Assembly: GCF_001857965.1 (NCBI RefSeq)
Contig: NZ_CP017774.1
Span: 310,001 to 374,000 of the forward strand
Direction: 5' to 3'
Source: Flavobacterium commune
GTDB taxonomy: Bacteria > Bacteroidota > Bacteroidia > Flavobacteriales > Flavobacteriaceae
DNA length: 64,000 nt
In this document: positions 10,101 through 18,758 of the stretch, in pieces
How positions within the stretch are numbered: position 1 is the first letter of the stretch
Layout of the letters: each line of letters opens with the position of its first letter
Notes under the pieces: generated by a model
Seen by the model: only the letters and a program-made list of their open reading frames with translations
Database searches by the model: none
Told to the model about the DNA's origin: nothing
Program-made: the position numbers and the translations under genes

Positions 10101-13068
10101 TATTACAGTAACTACTCAGGCACCATTTTACAGTTTTGATGGTGGGGAAACATGGGGAACTAATCCAACAGTTTCAAATTTACCTGCAGGTCATTATTAT
10201 CCCCATCCTAAAATAAAAAATGAATTAGGGTGCATATCAGAATCTAGTTATTCTATCAATTTTCATGTTTTTGACAATGCCCCATTAGATATACAAATAA
10301 CTCAACCTACATGCGAATCCAAAAACAAAGGTAGTATTATCATAAATAATCCTGCTGACCAATATAGCTTTGACGATGGCAGAACCTGGAGTCAGTACAA
10401 TACAGCCACAAATTTATCTCCTGGAAATTATACTGTTCTTACAAAAAACAATTTAGGCTGTGGAACAGGAGTTGCATTCGTTCAACTTTTCCCTTTTTAT
10501 TTACCCCGACCTAGTTATAGTACAACTCCTCCTAGTTGTGGAGTTGGTGGAAGCATAACAATTACCACGCCTGCAGCATTATACAGTTTTGATAATGGAC
10601 AAACATGGAGCGCAAATCCAACGGCTTCAAATTTAGATGAGGGATATTATGGAATAAACATAAAAAATGAATTAGGTTGTAAATCCTATTATCAATATAT
10701 TTATGTTCCAAAATTTTACCTCGACTTACCTACAAATACAATTACACAACCAAATTGCGAATCATTAGGGAGCATAACTTTTACAACAATTGCCTCTCAA
10801 TACAGTATAGACAATGGTACTTCTTGGTCGTCAAATGCAAGCTTTACCAACTTAGTACCCGGAAATTATTATTTAAAAATAAAAAATGATTTAGGATGTG
10901 AATCGAATTATAAATCTGTTACTCTTTACAATGTAAATCTACCAGCACAAAAACCAACTATTTCAATCCAACAACCTAGTAGCTGCACAACTTCCAAAGG
11001 AAAAATAACTGTAACTACTAATGCTAATCTATATAGTTTTGATGATGGACTTACTTGGTCTGCCAATTCTACTGCTACAGATTTAACACCGGGAGATTAT
11101 TCTATAAAAATTAAAAATAGTGCTGTTGGTTGCCCTTCTGAAACAATTACTGCAACAATTAATCCTCCTCTTGATGCAATAGGAATACCTAATTACACAG
11201 TCACTCAACCAATAAGCTGTACAAATCCCTTTGGATCAATTAGTATCCAAACCGCTGCTGCCGCATATAGTTTTAATAATGGATTAAGTTGGTCAACGAG
11301 TGCCGATGCAACTAACTTACCATCTGGCCCCTACAATATTAAGATTAAAAACTCAGTTGGCTGTGAATCGGAACCAATTACAATTCAAATAAATCCACCT
11401 ACAGATTATCCTAGCATTCCAACCTATAGTATTACTCAACCAGATTGTAATAATTCCAAAGGTAAAATCACAATTAATGCGTTCGCATATCAATATAGTT
11501 TTGACAATGGTAGCTCATGGAATGCTTCAGCAACTTCAACTTTTTTAAATTCAGGAGAATATTTTCTTAAAATAAAAAATGCTAATGGATGTATTTCTGA
11601 AGCAAACAAAGCTACTATAATTCCTTTTTTTAGTTCAATCCCTAAACCTATCATTAATTCTCCCCAAACCTTCTGCATCCAACAAAATGCGACAATTAAT
11701 AATATTGTAATCAATGGACAAAACGTAAAATGGTATGATGCTTTAACTAATGGAAATCTAATTCCTAATACCACTTTATTGCAAAACGGCATTACTTATT
11801 ATGCTTCGCAAACTATAAACGGTTGCGAAAGTGAAAGAATAGCTGTTTTAATAAACATTCAAAACAACCCTGCTCCAACAGCCAATATCAATCAGTCGTT
11901 TTGTACTGGTTCAAATCCGACAATTGCAAACATTCAAATTACAGGAAACCAAATCAAATGGTATGACGCTTCTACAAATGGAAATCTTCTGCCAACTACA
12001 AGCAATCTTCAAAACGGCAAAACCTACTATGCTTCGCAAACTCTAAACAATTGTGAAAGCGAAAGAATAGGAATTACTGTTTCAATTGTTAATACACCTC
12101 CTGCTCCAACAGCAAATGGAAATCAATCCTTTTGCAAAAGCGAAAATGCAGCACTCAGCGATATCCAAATTACAGGACAAAATATAAAATGGTATGACAC
12201 CAATTTTGCCGCAGCCGGTTTACCAAATACAACTTTATTAGAAGACAACAAAATCTATTACGCTTCACAAACTATAGGTTGTGAAAGTGATAAAACTCCA
12301 GTTTTAATTAGAGTTTACAATACTCCATTACCAACAGCAAATAAAAATCAACTATTTTGTATTGATGAAAACGCGACTATTGCCAATCTTTCCATTTCAG
12401 GCTCAAATATCAAATGGTATGAAGATTCAACCAATGGAACTGTTTTAGCAGAAACCACTTTATTAGAAAATAACAAAACCTATTATACTACACAAACACT
12501 TAATAATTGCGAAAGTGAAAGAGTAGCTATTACTGTAAAAATTCAGGATACTCAACGTCCAATTGCTAATTCCCCACAAACATTTTGTGTTCAGGAAAAT
12601 GCAAAAATTAGTGATATTAGCATTTCAGGTCAAAACATAAATTGGTTTGAAAGTGCTTCATCTTCGATAAATTTATCTGAATCCACTTTGCTTGAAAACG
12701 GAATTACCTATTATGCTTCAGAAAACATCAATAATTGTGAAAGCGATAGAATTCCTGTTACAATTACTATCCTCGGAGCTACAACTTCAGAATGCATTAA
12801 TTATGTTGATGAACTTCCGTTTCCAAAATTCTTTACACCCAATAATGATGGATACAATGATACCTGGACAATTGATTTTGCTTATTTAAAACCCAATACC
12901 GGAATTCAAATCTTTGACCGTTACGGAAAACTATTAAAAGTACTATTACCCGATGCCGCCTGGAACGGCCTGTTCAATAATCTGGAACTTCCTGCTACTG
13001 ATTATTGGTTCACAGTCACCAGAGCAAATGGTCAGGAATTTAAAGGGCATTTTAGTCTCAAACGATAA
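7159..13068 (+). CDS. Giant type IX-secreted repeat protein with type B (CHU_C) sorting domain
   Basis: A 1969-residue secreted, probably surface-attached protein. Residues 1-19 are a signal peptide (ending CFSQ). An acidic DNGIDDDGDEKIDLNDTDC motif follows, resembling calcium-binding Asp-rich segments. Residues about 50-270 look like a lectin- or jelly-roll-like domain, and an Ig-like segment follows. Residues 348-1494 hold 15 repeats centred on YSFDDGxTW...NLxxGxYxIKIKNxxGCES, the first one degenerate. Residues 1495-1870 hold five repeats with NIKWYD and YYASQT. The last 85 residues (FPKFFTPNNDGYNDTW onward) are the gliding-motility-associated type B secretion signal. Probable adhesin; the ligand is unknown. 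The start is set at the ATG that begins the signal peptide. Confidence 0.9.
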   Translation: MKKTLLLLLFLFTSFCFSQEICDNGIDDDGDEKIDLNDTDCICNNATTSLLQNHSFEEKTGCPDNSDDLNFISPWSKGTIPSPDYINCNSLESTLYNKNLQNLPDGKGIVRAVYKNNHKEYLATKLASPLQSGIEYQLTLNIATLMTVNVSPTDIFVDSNFLEPTYVTLYGCSNKDNIPLSTNSDPNSFDPSWIEIGKILYQPQSVWSEITINFTANIDINAIMLGPSKVLPPSFDYIYLPTFSGTYEPSFLYDNLRLNTAESFGATISQIGTFCNNDLVLTANLNKAMTLSTTFQWYKNGIAIVGATNQSYSIPSNKSNLGEYSVKVTDTNNCFISSKLTINNSIPNPSVTVVQPSCQDTNGYIEVNAPGMEYSFRKGLSLEDYYLSSKDLVWQTDAKFTTKEYGKYYIQTRTSSGCISTPTIVTIDIPTLLDRPTFSIIQPTCSSGGTITITTPGSQYSFDDGLTWGNNATKTNLPPGNYFIKIKNNSDCESYAQSVFLFEYYINTPTYTVTQPTCNEGGSITITTPASEYSFDNGETWTTNPTATNLAPGYYNIRIKNEFGCESKPNTYQIYFERFSIPHPEIKITQPDKCDKTGSITFLKTAVQYSLDDGATWTNNQTISNLPVGSSYIIKTKNELGCESERNYATIYPFHLPTPSYTKTNPTCEKNGNLTITTNAFEYSFDNGETWTKNPTITVQNGTEYSSFPIMIKDELGCTSIPQYVTVYPDIYLDFYPEYKIIKEATCDSGASVTITTAAAEYSFDDGKNWTTNPTATNLPGGSSYALKVKDSYGCISYYKMIYIPSNVNESYLNIPTYTIIQPSCENKTGTIKITTPASFYSFDGGETWGTNPTKSNLEEGNYEIVIKNETGCKSFPFNIHIFSYYLDTPHYVITQPTSCEANATGSITITSPADYYSFNDGATWTTNPTASNLPIGFKYLIKIKNKQGCVSQSYPVYFTPLKLKPAEYTVIYPSCGKGGSITVTTQAPFYSFDGGETWGTNPTVSNLPAGHYYPHPKIKNELGCISESSYSINFHVFDNAPLDIQITQPTCESKNKGSIIINNPADQYSFDDGRTWSQYNTATNLSPGNYTVLTKNNLGCGTGVAFVQLFPFYLPRPSYSTTPPSCGVGGSITITTPAALYSFDNGQTWSANPTASNLDEGYYGINIKNELGCKSYYQYIYVPKFYLDLPTNTITQPNCESLGSITFTTIASQYSIDNGTSWSSNASFTNLVPGNYYLKIKNDLGCESNYKSVTLYNVNLPAQKPTISIQQPSSCTTSKGKITVTTNANLYSFDDGLTWSANSTATDLTPGDYSIKIKNSAVGCPSETITATINPPLDAIGIPNYTVTQPISCTNPFGSISIQTAAAAYSFNNGLSWSTSADATNLPSGPYNIKIKNSVGCESEPITIQINPPTDYPSIPTYSITQPDCNNSKGKITINAFAYQYSFDNGSSWNASATSTFLNSGEYFLKIKNANGCISEANKATIIPFFSSIPKPIINSPQTFCIQQNATINNIVINGQNVKWYDALTNGNLIPNTTLLQNGITYYASQTINGCESERIAVLINIQNNPAPTANINQSFCTGSNPTIANIQITGNQIKWYDASTNGNLLPTTSNLQNGKTYYASQTLNNCESERIGITVSIVNTPPAPTANGNQSFCKSENAALSDIQITGQNIKWYDTNFAAAGLPNTTLLEDNKIYYASQTIGCESDKTPVLIRVYNTPLPTANKNQLFCIDENATIANLSISGSNIKWYEDSTNGTVLAETTLLENNKTYYTTQTLNNCESERVAITVKIQDTQRPIANSPQTFCVQENAKISDISISGQNINWFESASSSINLSESTLLENGITYYASENINNCESDRIPVTITILGATTSECINYVDELPFPKFFTPNNDGYNDTWTIDFAYLKPNTGIQIFDRYGKLLKVLLPDAAWNGLFNNLELPATDYWFTVTRANGQEFKGHFSLKR
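8200..11640 (+). repeat. Coding tandem repeats, family 1 (15 copies of about 76 residues)
   Basis: Each unit carries Q-P-x-C near its start, I-T-I-T-T, the YSFDDG/TW core and a KNxxGC end. DNA identity between units is low, so this is protein-level repetition with diverged codons rather than a recent expansion. The first unit (core YSFRKG) is the most degenerate. Confidence 0.85.
11641..12777 (+). repeat. Coding tandem repeats, family 2 (5 copies of about 76 residues)
   Basis: The units share PTANxNQxFC, IxGxNIKWYD, TTLLENxKTYYASQT and NNCESER. They resemble the Ig-like repeats often found just before type B sorting domains. Each unit has one Cys near the start and one near the end, suggesting a disulfide per domain. 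Confidence 0.85.
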
Positions 13069-13069
13069 A

Positions 13070-13110
13070 ATACAAAGGGCGCAAAATTTAAAAATTTGCG
13101 CCCTTTGTAT
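13070..13110. terminator. Hairpin shared by convergent genes
   Basis: A 16-bp perfect stem (13070-13085 / 13095-13110, core AAAGGGCGCAAA) with a 9-base loop. It lies 2 bases after one stop codon and 31 from the convergent one. No long U-tract follows on either strand, so it may act as a bidirectional end stabiliser as much as a classical terminator. Confidence 0.7.
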
Positions 13111-13140
13111 AAAGCTTTATAAACTTTGTGGTTAAAAAAT

Positions 13141-14421
13141 TTAAAACTTATGTTCCTCTTTACTAATCACCAATAATGAAATCAATGAAATACAAGCTGC
13201 AATAGTGAGATACAAACCTACATAAGTCAAACTATAAGTAGATGCTAACCAAATAGCGACCATAGGGGCAAAAGCTGCTCCAAGGATTCCTGCCATATTA
13301 AAAGTTAATGATGCTCCTGAATAACGAACGGTTGTAGGAAACAATTCAGACAAGAAAGTTCCCAGTGGTCCATAAGTGAATCCCATCAAAGACATTCCCA
13401 TACAAACAAAAGCAGTCACTAAAATCGTACTTCCTGAATTAAGAAAATAAGAGAAGAAAAATCCAAAAATAGCAATCGCAATTGTGGTGTAAATCAACAT
13501 TTTCCTTCTTCCGATTTTATCTGCTACCAAAGCAGAAATTGGAATAAAAAGAGCAAAAAACAACACCGAAAACAACTGAATTAACAAAGCATCTCTTTTA
13601 GTAAATCCCAAATCGGAAGTTGCCCAACTCAACGTAAATACGGTCATTAAATAAAATACTAAGAATGTTGTAATTGCAGCAAATGTTCCAAAAATCAACT
13701 GATTCTTATACGATTTTATCAAAGTTAAAAAAGGAACTTTTACCTCTTTTTGTTCTTCTTTCGAATTCTCAAATGCCGGAGTTTCGGTAATTTTTAATCG
13801 AATATAAAAACCTACGATTACTAAAAGTGAACTGGCAATAAATGGAATTCTCCAACCATAATCCATAAAATCAGCACTACTCATGTTATCGGTTAGCAAT
13901 AAAAACGTTCCTCCCGAAAGTAGCAAACCTATCGGTGCTCCTAATTGTGGAAACATTCCGTACCAAGCACGTTTGTTAGGTGGTGCATTTTCGATTGCCA
14001 ATAAAACCGCTCCTCCCCATTCGCCTCCTAATCCAACACCTTGTCCAAATCGGCAAAGCATCAACAACAAAGGAGCAGAGATACCAATACTGGCATAACT
14101 TGGTAAAAAACCAATACTCACTGTCGAAATCCCCATGGTTAACAAAGCAACAACCAAAGTAACTTTTCGCCCTACCTTATCTCCATAATGCCCAAAAACT
14201 GCTGAACCTAAAGGCCTGGATAAAAAAGCAATAGAAAAAGTCGCCAAAGATTCTAAAGTAGAAGTGGTACTATCAGTTCCCGGAAAAAACAATTGCGGAA
14301 AAACCAAAACAGCTGCATTGGCAAAAATATAGAAGTCAAAAAACTCTATGGTTGTTCCAATCAAACTACCAAAAAGTACGTGTTTTAAAGAATTTATTTT
14401 AGTTGACTGTTCTTTCATCAT
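13141..14421 (-). CDS. MFS transporter, metabolite:H+ symporter (MHS/ProP-like) group
   Basis: Twelve-helix inner-membrane permease. GTTIEFFDFYIFA in the first helix, the loop motif GHYGDKVGRKV and RFGQGVGLGGEWGGAVLL are hallmarks of the MHS branch (ProP, ShiA, KgtP). Substrates of this branch are organic acids, betaines or shikimate; which applies here cannot be read. The ATG-ATG pair at 14421/14418 is taken as the start. A TTG at 14448, preceded by AAGGAGG, would add nine residues and is an alternative. Divergent from bshC. Confidence 0.85.
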   Translation of the reverse strand: MMKEQSTKINSLKHVLFGSLIGTTIEFFDFYIFANAAVLVFPQLFFPGTDSTTSTLESLATFSIAFLSRPLGSAVFGHYGDKVGRKVTLVVALLTMGISTVSIGFLPSYASIGISAPLLLMLCRFGQGVGLGGEWGGAVLLAIENAPPNKRAWYGMFPQLGAPIGLLLSGGTFLLLTDNMSSADFMDYGWRIPFIASSLLVIVGFYIRLKITETPAFENSKEEQKEVKVPFLTLIKSYKNQLIFGTFAAITTFLVFYLMTVFTLSWATSDLGFTKRDALLIQLFSVLFFALFIPISALVADKIGRRKMLIYTTIAIAIFGFFFSYFLNSGSTILVTAFVCMGMSLMGFTYGPLGTFLSELFPTTVRYSGASLTFNMAGILGAAFAPMVAIWLASTYSLTYVGLYLTIAACISLISLLVISKEEHKF

Positions 14422-14526
14422 CAAGAAATTAGGTTTAAAATCTTGCAAAAGTCCTCCTTATTTTTGAATGCCACAAATATTTAGTTCCAATATTTTTTGG
14501 TAATTTTACTCAAAACAATTTCAAAC

Positions 14527-16116
14527 ATGCCCAACGACTGTATCAGCTATCAAAAATCTGGATATTTCTCTCCTTTGATGAATGATTATTTAGACCAAAA
14601 TCCAAAGTTACAATCCTTATATAATCGGTTTCCAACATTTGAAAACTTCGAAGCACAAATAGTCGAAAAACAGAATAATTTTAATAATAGCCATAGAGCG
14701 AGCTTAGTTTCTGTTCTGCAAAAACAATATGCCGGAATTGAAATTTCGCATCTAACCCAGCAAAATATAGAATCTTTAAAAGTCAACAACACTTTTACAG
14801 TAACTACTGGACATCAATTAAATTTGTTTTCCGGTCCTTTGTATTTTCTATACAAAATTATCTCTGTAATCAATTTAACCACCGAATTAAAAGTAAAATA
14901 CCCTGCTTATAATTTTGTACCCGTTTATTGGATGGCAACCGAAGACCACGATTTTGAAGAAATCAATTACTTTAATTTTAAAGGACGAAAATTTCGTTGG
15001 AACGCAGCTAGTTCAGGACCTGTAGGACGATTATCTACCAAAGGTTTAGATGATTTTTTCGAAATTTTCGAACAGGAATTAGGACACAGCACCAATGCCG
15101 AAACCTTAAAAAAAATATTCGAAGGAGCTTATTTAAATCATTCTAATTTGGCTGACGCAACCCGTTATTTAGCTAATGCTTTGTTTGGTACACATGGATT
15201 AGTAATCATAGATGCCGATGATGCTGATTTGAAAAAGAATTTCGCACCTTATATTAAAGAGGAATTATTGAATCAAACCGCTCACAAGAAAGTACTGGAA
15301 ACTATCGAAAATTTAAAGGAATATTCGGTTCAGGTAAATCCAAGAGAAATCAATTTGTTCTACATCGAAGATAATTTGCGAGAACGAATTATTTTCGAAA
15401 ATGGAAATTTCAAAGTAAACAATACTAAAATTGAGTTTTCTGAAATTGAAATTCTAAAACTTTTGGAAAGCAATCCTGAAAAATTCAGCCCTAATGTAAT
15501 TGTGCGTCCGCTATATCAAGAAGTAATCCTGCCTAATCTTTGCTACATTGGCGGAGGCGGAGAAATCGCTTATTGGCTTGAATTAAAATCTTTTTTTGAT
15601 GCGGTAAAAGTGAGCTTTCCAATACTTTTAGTTCGTAATTCGGTTCTTTTGGCCAGTGAAAAACAAATTAAAAAAGCAAATAAATTAAATCTTAGTTGGA
15701 ACGACTTATTCACCAAACAAGCTGATTTAGTAAACAACAAAGCCCAGATATTATCAGAAATAGATATCGATTTGTCACACCTAAAAGAACAGTTAAAAAC
15801 ACAATTCGATATCCTGAACGAGATTACAACAAAAACAGATCCTTCTTTTGCCGGAGCAGTAAAAGCACAGGAGGTAAAACAACTGAAAGGTCTTGAAAAA
15901 CTGGAAAAACGTTTGCTTAAAGCCGAAAAAATAAAGCTAAAAGATACCTTGACACGCATCATCGATTTGCAAAACGAATTATTTCCAAATCAAAGCTTAC
16001 AGGAACGACAAGCCAATTTTTCTGAATTCTATATAGAAAGTGGCGAACATTTGATTAGCAAACTATTCGAACAGCTTAAGCCTCTGGAACAACATTTTAA
16101 CATCATTGTATTTTAA
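14527..16116 (+). CDS. bshC: Bacillithiol biosynthesis cysteine-adding enzyme BshC
   Basis: Putative last step of bacillithiol synthesis, joining cysteine to GlcN-malate. The protein has the DUF2317 architecture: a Rossmann-like core with TVTTGHQLNLFSGPLYFLYK, the signature YWMATEDHDFEEIN, then a coiled-coil insertion near residues 440-490 rich in Lys and Leu. The ATG at 14527 gives MPNDCISYQ, the usual N-terminus of the family; a codon ten positions upstream is in frame but less likely. A degenerate -7 box (TAATTTTA, 14501-14508) precedes it. It implies that this organism uses bacillithiol as its low-molecular-weight thiol. Confidence 0.93.
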   Translation: MPNDCISYQKSGYFSPLMNDYLDQNPKLQSLYNRFPTFENFEAQIVEKQNNFNNSHRASLVSVLQKQYAGIEISHLTQQNIESLKVNNTFTVTTGHQLNLFSGPLYFLYKIISVINLTTELKVKYPAYNFVPVYWMATEDHDFEEINYFNFKGRKFRWNAASSGPVGRLSTKGLDDFFEIFEQELGHSTNAETLKKIFEGAYLNHSNLADATRYLANALFGTHGLVIIDADDADLKKNFAPYIKEELLNQTAHKKVLETIENLKEYSVQVNPREINLFYIEDNLRERIIFENGNFKVNNTKIEFSEIEILKLLESNPEKFSPNVIVRPLYQEVILPNLCYIGGGGEIAYWLELKSFFDAVKVSFPILLVRNSVLLASEKQIKKANKLNLSWNDLFTKQADLVNNKAQILSEIDIDLSHLKEQLKTQFDILNEITTKTDPSFAGAVKAQEVKQLKGLEKLEKRLLKAEKIKLKDTLTRIIDLQNELFPNQSLQERQANFSEFYIESGEHLISKLFEQLKPLEQHFNIIVF

Positions 16117-16213
16117 AATTTAACAAAAAAAGCAGTATTTATGACGCATTTATTGCAAAATCAAAGTGCTTTACATTTTAAAAAAACTACTTTTATAAAA
16201 AAAGAAATTTACA

Positions 16214-16633
16214 ATGATAACCAACAGAACCTTTACCATGATTAAACCCGATGCTGTCGCTAACGGACACATTGGAAACATACTTGCAATGATTACAAAT
16301 GCAGGATTTAGAATTGTATCTCTAAAATTAACCCAACTTACAGTAACTGATGCACAAGCTTTTTATGCTGTTCACGCAGCAAGACCTTTCTATGGAGAAC
16401 TGGTAGAATTCATGTCTTGCGGCCCAATTGTTGCTGCTATATTAGAAAAAGAAAATGCCGTTTTAGATTTCAGAACACTTATTGGTGCTACAAATCCGGC
16501 AGATGCAGCCGAAGGAACTATCCGCAAATTATATGCTACTTCAATGGGAGAAAATGCAGTTCACGGTTCTGATAGTGATGAAAATGCTGCTATCGAAAGT
16601 GCTTTTCACTTTTCAGGAAGAGAGCAATTTTAG
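16214..16633 (+). CDS. ndk: Nucleoside diphosphate kinase
   Basis: Transfers the gamma-phosphate of ATP to nucleoside diphosphates through a phosphohistidine. At 139 residues it is the standard bacterial length. [10 protein letters not shown] at the N-terminus and NAVHGSDS, with catalytic His117, are both intact. It is a stand-alone gene in a 97-base gap after bshC and shares a terminator with the convergent DUF721 operon. Confidence 0.97.
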   Translation: MITNRTFTMIKPDAVANGHIGNILAMITNAGFRIVSLKLTQLTVTDAQAFYAVHAARPFYGELVEFMSCGPIVAAILEKENAVLDFRTLIGATNPADAAEGTIRKLYATSMGENAVHGSDSDENAAIESAFHFSGREQF

Positions 16634-16688
16634 TATTCGGTGTTCAGCTTTTAGTGTTCAGTCACAGTTGAAGTTGAAAGTCCCAGAT

Positions 16689-16731
16689 AAAAAAGAAATC
16701 CCGTCTCGTTTTTTAGAACAAGACGGGATTT
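16689..16731 (-). terminator. Terminator with GTCTCG core, between ndk and the DUF721 gene
   Basis: AAATCCCGTCT / AGACGGGATTT (16696-16706 / 16721-16731), extended by an arm that pairs as G-U only on the minus strand. An A-run at its left supplies the minus-strand U-tract. It is probably used by both converging genes. One of several related hairpins in the window. Confidence 0.85.
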
Positions 16732-16750
16732 TCTATTTGATAAAAACTGA

Positions 16751-16789
16751 TTACTAATCCCGATAATTATCGGAACGGAACACTGACCA
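16751..16789. repeat. Degenerate CCGATAnnTATCGG palindrome
   Basis: ATCCCGATAATTATCGGAACG (read in two halves around 16766) is a decayed copy of the palindrome seen at 47-64 and 59284-59301. It lies in the ndk/DUF721 gap, whose flanks (GTGTTCAG, CTGAACAC-like) also form a weak outer inverted repeat. Confidence 0.5.
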
Positions 16790-17086
16790 CTACCTAAGAA
16801 CCACATCCTTCACCACATCGCGACGCAATTCTTCATTAATCATCGCAACAATTTTGGATTTTCCGTGGCTTAATTCTTCCCGCAATACTGATGATGTTAA
16901 CTCCACATACAAAGTACTGCCTTTTAAAACCACATTACGGGTGTAACTGTTTACGCCATTTCCCATCAAATTTTGCCAGGCCTCTTTTACGTTAATTCCG
17001 TCCATTCCTGACTGTAGTTTATTGGTCTGAATAATTTGCTTCAAAACATCACCTATCGTACTTTCGTTATTTAGTCTTTTCGCCAT
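16790..17086 (-). CDS. DUF721 protein, DciA-like
   Basis: A 98-residue basic protein of the DUF721 family. Members include DciA, which helps load the replicative helicase, so a role in replication or nucleic-acid binding is a reasonable inference. Seen here: VKEAWQNLMG, then LYVELTSSVLREELSHGKSKIVAMINEEL, the conserved part of the domain. It overlaps the upstream lipoprotein gene by 20 bases, which implies translational coupling. Confidence 0.8.
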   Translation of the reverse strand: MAKRLNNESTIGDVLKQIIQTNKLQSGMDGINVKEAWQNLMGNGVNSYTRNVVLKGSTLYVELTSSVLREELSHGKSKIVAMINEELRRDVVKDVVLR

Positions 17087-17507
17087 CTTCCAGTAAATTT
17101 ATTGGTCCTGCTTTTTTATATTGATATTCTTTATTTTGATCATTCTTAATCGTCATTTCATCATCTGAAATACTCACTAATTCTTCGCTCCATTTAGCAT
17201 AAGCCGTTGAATAATCTAAATAAACATGATCTTCTACAAATCGTACTTTCACCTTTTCATAATCGTCATTAAATAAAAAAGTACCGTCAAATTGCGGTCT
17301 TACTTTTCTTCGAATCCCTTGATTTCCATCTATTTTAAAGAAATCAAAATTCTCATTCATCTTGTATTCCTTATCCTCTCCTTCCTTAAAACTCACCTTC
17401 TCAATTTCCCAATATCCATTCAATTTACCAATATCTTCAGGAGTAATTTTTTTTTGGCATGACACAAAAAGCAAGCATACAAAAAGAATTTTTAGAGCAT
17501 TTTTCAT
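17067..17507 (-). CDS. Lipocalin-like lipoprotein
   Basis: A 146-residue lipoprotein with lipobox FVSC (Cys17). The mature part begins LNGYWEIEKVSF, the typical opening of the Bacteroidetes lipocalin-like families, and then shows alternating beta-strand patterns. The specific ligand is unknown. It is first in a two-gene unit with the DUF721 gene. Its upstream region contains two tandem palindromes (17579-17607) facing the divergent serine hydrolase. Confidence 0.75.
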   Translation of the reverse strand: MKNALKILFVCLLFVSCQKKITPEDIGKLNGYWEIEKVSFKEGEDKEYKMNENFDFFKIDGNQGIRRKVRPQFDGTFLFNDDYEKVKVRFVEDHVYLDYSTAYAKWSEELVSISDDEMTIKNDQNKEYQYKKAGPINLLEDGEKTK

Positions 17508-17578
17508 CTTAAATTATTTAATTATAACCTTTACAAAACGAAGCGAAAGTAATATAAAAACTGATTTTATTTCGAAAA

Positions 17579-17607
17579 CAAAGTTAACTTTATTAAAGTT
17601 AACTTTG
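17579..17607. promoter_or_regulatory. Two tandem 12-bp palindromes, candidate operator
   Basis: AAAGTTAACTTT occurs twice, at 17580-17591 and 17595-17606, separated by ATT. With one flanking base on each side the whole 29-bp block is palindromic except at its centre. It lies between the divergent lipoprotein (ATG at 17507) and serine hydrolase (ATG at 17685) genes, where a dimeric repressor could control both. The cognate regulator is not evident in this window. Confidence 0.6.
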
Positions 17608-17684
17608 ATAAAAAAATCAAAACCAACTTAAACTATTTTCTATATTTTTAGTCTTAAAGTAGTTAGAACCAATACCCTAAAATC

Positions 17685-18755
17685 ATGTCTAAAATCATAC
17701 TTAGCATCCTAGGTCTTTTCTTGCTTGTAAATTGCAGTCCTGAAAATTCTTCTTCAAATACTACAGAAAACCTCTACTTCCCTCCACTGACAGGAACTAA
17801 TTGGGAAACCAAATCTATTGCTGATTTAGGATGGAAACAGGAAGCAGTCCAGCCCTTATTAGATTATTTAGAGCTTAAACATTCTAAATCTTTTATGATC
17901 TTAGTCAACGGACGCATTGTCATGGAAAATTATTTCAATGGACATTCAGCAACCACTAATTGGTATTGGGCTAGTGCCGGAAAAACCCTGACTTCAACAG
18001 TTACAGGTATTGCCGAACAGGAGGGTTTCATCAATATTAACAACAAAGTTTCTGATTATATTGGCACTGGATGGACATCTGAAACTTTAGCAAAAGAAAA
18101 CCTGATTACTTGCAAAAACTTACTCAGTATGACTTCAGGAATTGAAGATATTGCCAATGGCGATGATGTTTCTCCGTCGAGCCTAACCTACAAAGCCGAT
18201 GCAGGAACACGCTGGGCGTATCATAATGTATATGTAAAATTGCAAGATGTTATTGCTCAGGCTACAGGACAAACCTGGGCGAATTATTTTAATACTAAAT
18301 TGAGAGATAAAATTGGAATGAATGGAAGTTGGTTAACTCTAGACAACAATATTGTTTATTTCAGCACCACTAGAAGTATGGCTCGCTTTGGTTTACTGAT
18401 GTTAAACAAAGGTAAATGGGGATATAGCACTATTTTAAACGAAGCCTTTTTCAATGCAGCTACCACAACTTCTCAAAATATTAATCTTGGATACGGTTAT
18501 TTATGGTGGTTGAACGGAAAAAGTTCTTACCATTTACCACAAACTCAATTGCAATTTTCAGGAAGTATCATTCCAAATGGACCAAATGATATGTTCATGG
18601 CATTGGGCAAAAATGACCAGAAAATCTATGTCATTCCAAGTAAAAAAATGGTAGTTATACGAATGGGAGAAGCAGCAAACACAGACAATCCTTCATTTGC
18701 TTTATCTGGATTTGACAATGAATTATGGCAAAAAATTAATGCCTTGTATCAGTAA
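17685..18755 (+). CDS. Serine hydrolase of the class C beta-lactamase/esterase family, lipoprotein
   Basis: Periplasmic or surface lipoprotein with lipobox LVNC (Cys17). The catalytic SxxK is Ser97-Ala-Gly-Lys100, and the second motif is Tyr179-His-Asn181, matching the YxN of class C penicillin-recognising enzymes. RMGEAA near the C-terminus lies where the KTG motif would be, but a clean HTG/KTG is missing. Such proteins are usually esterases, peptidases or amide hydrolases rather than true beta-lactamases. Substrate unknown. Confidence 0.88.
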   Translation: MSKIILSILGLFLLVNCSPENSSSNTTENLYFPPLTGTNWETKSIADLGWKQEAVQPLLDYLELKHSKSFMILVNGRIVMENYFNGHSATTNWYWASAGKTLTSTVTGIAEQEGFININNKVSDYIGTGWTSETLAKENLITCKNLLSMTSGIEDIANGDDVSPSSLTYKADAGTRWAYHNVYVKLQDVIAQATGQTWANYFNTKLRDKIGMNGSWLTLDNNIVYFSTTRSMARFGLLMLNKGKWGYSTILNEAFFNAATTTSQNINLGYGYLWWLNGKSSYHLPQTQLQFSGSIIPNGPNDMFMALGKNDQKIYVIPSKKMVVIRMGEAANTDNPSFALSGFDNELWQKINALYQ

Positions 18756-18758
18756 GAA

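Noticed and set aside
8200..12777. Possible CRISPR array or DNA-level tandem repeat
   Set aside because: The repetition is at protein level, with units of about 230 bases, diverged and in one open reading frame.
15570..15962. A 130-codon minus-strand frame inside bshC
   Set aside because: Shadow frame of a well-supported gene; Ser/Phe-rich composition is typical of antisense frames here.
17685..18755. Calling the serine hydrolase an antibiotic-resistance beta-lactamase
   Set aside because: SxxK and YxN are present, but the KTG motif is not clear and the lipoprotein context suits an esterase or peptidase.
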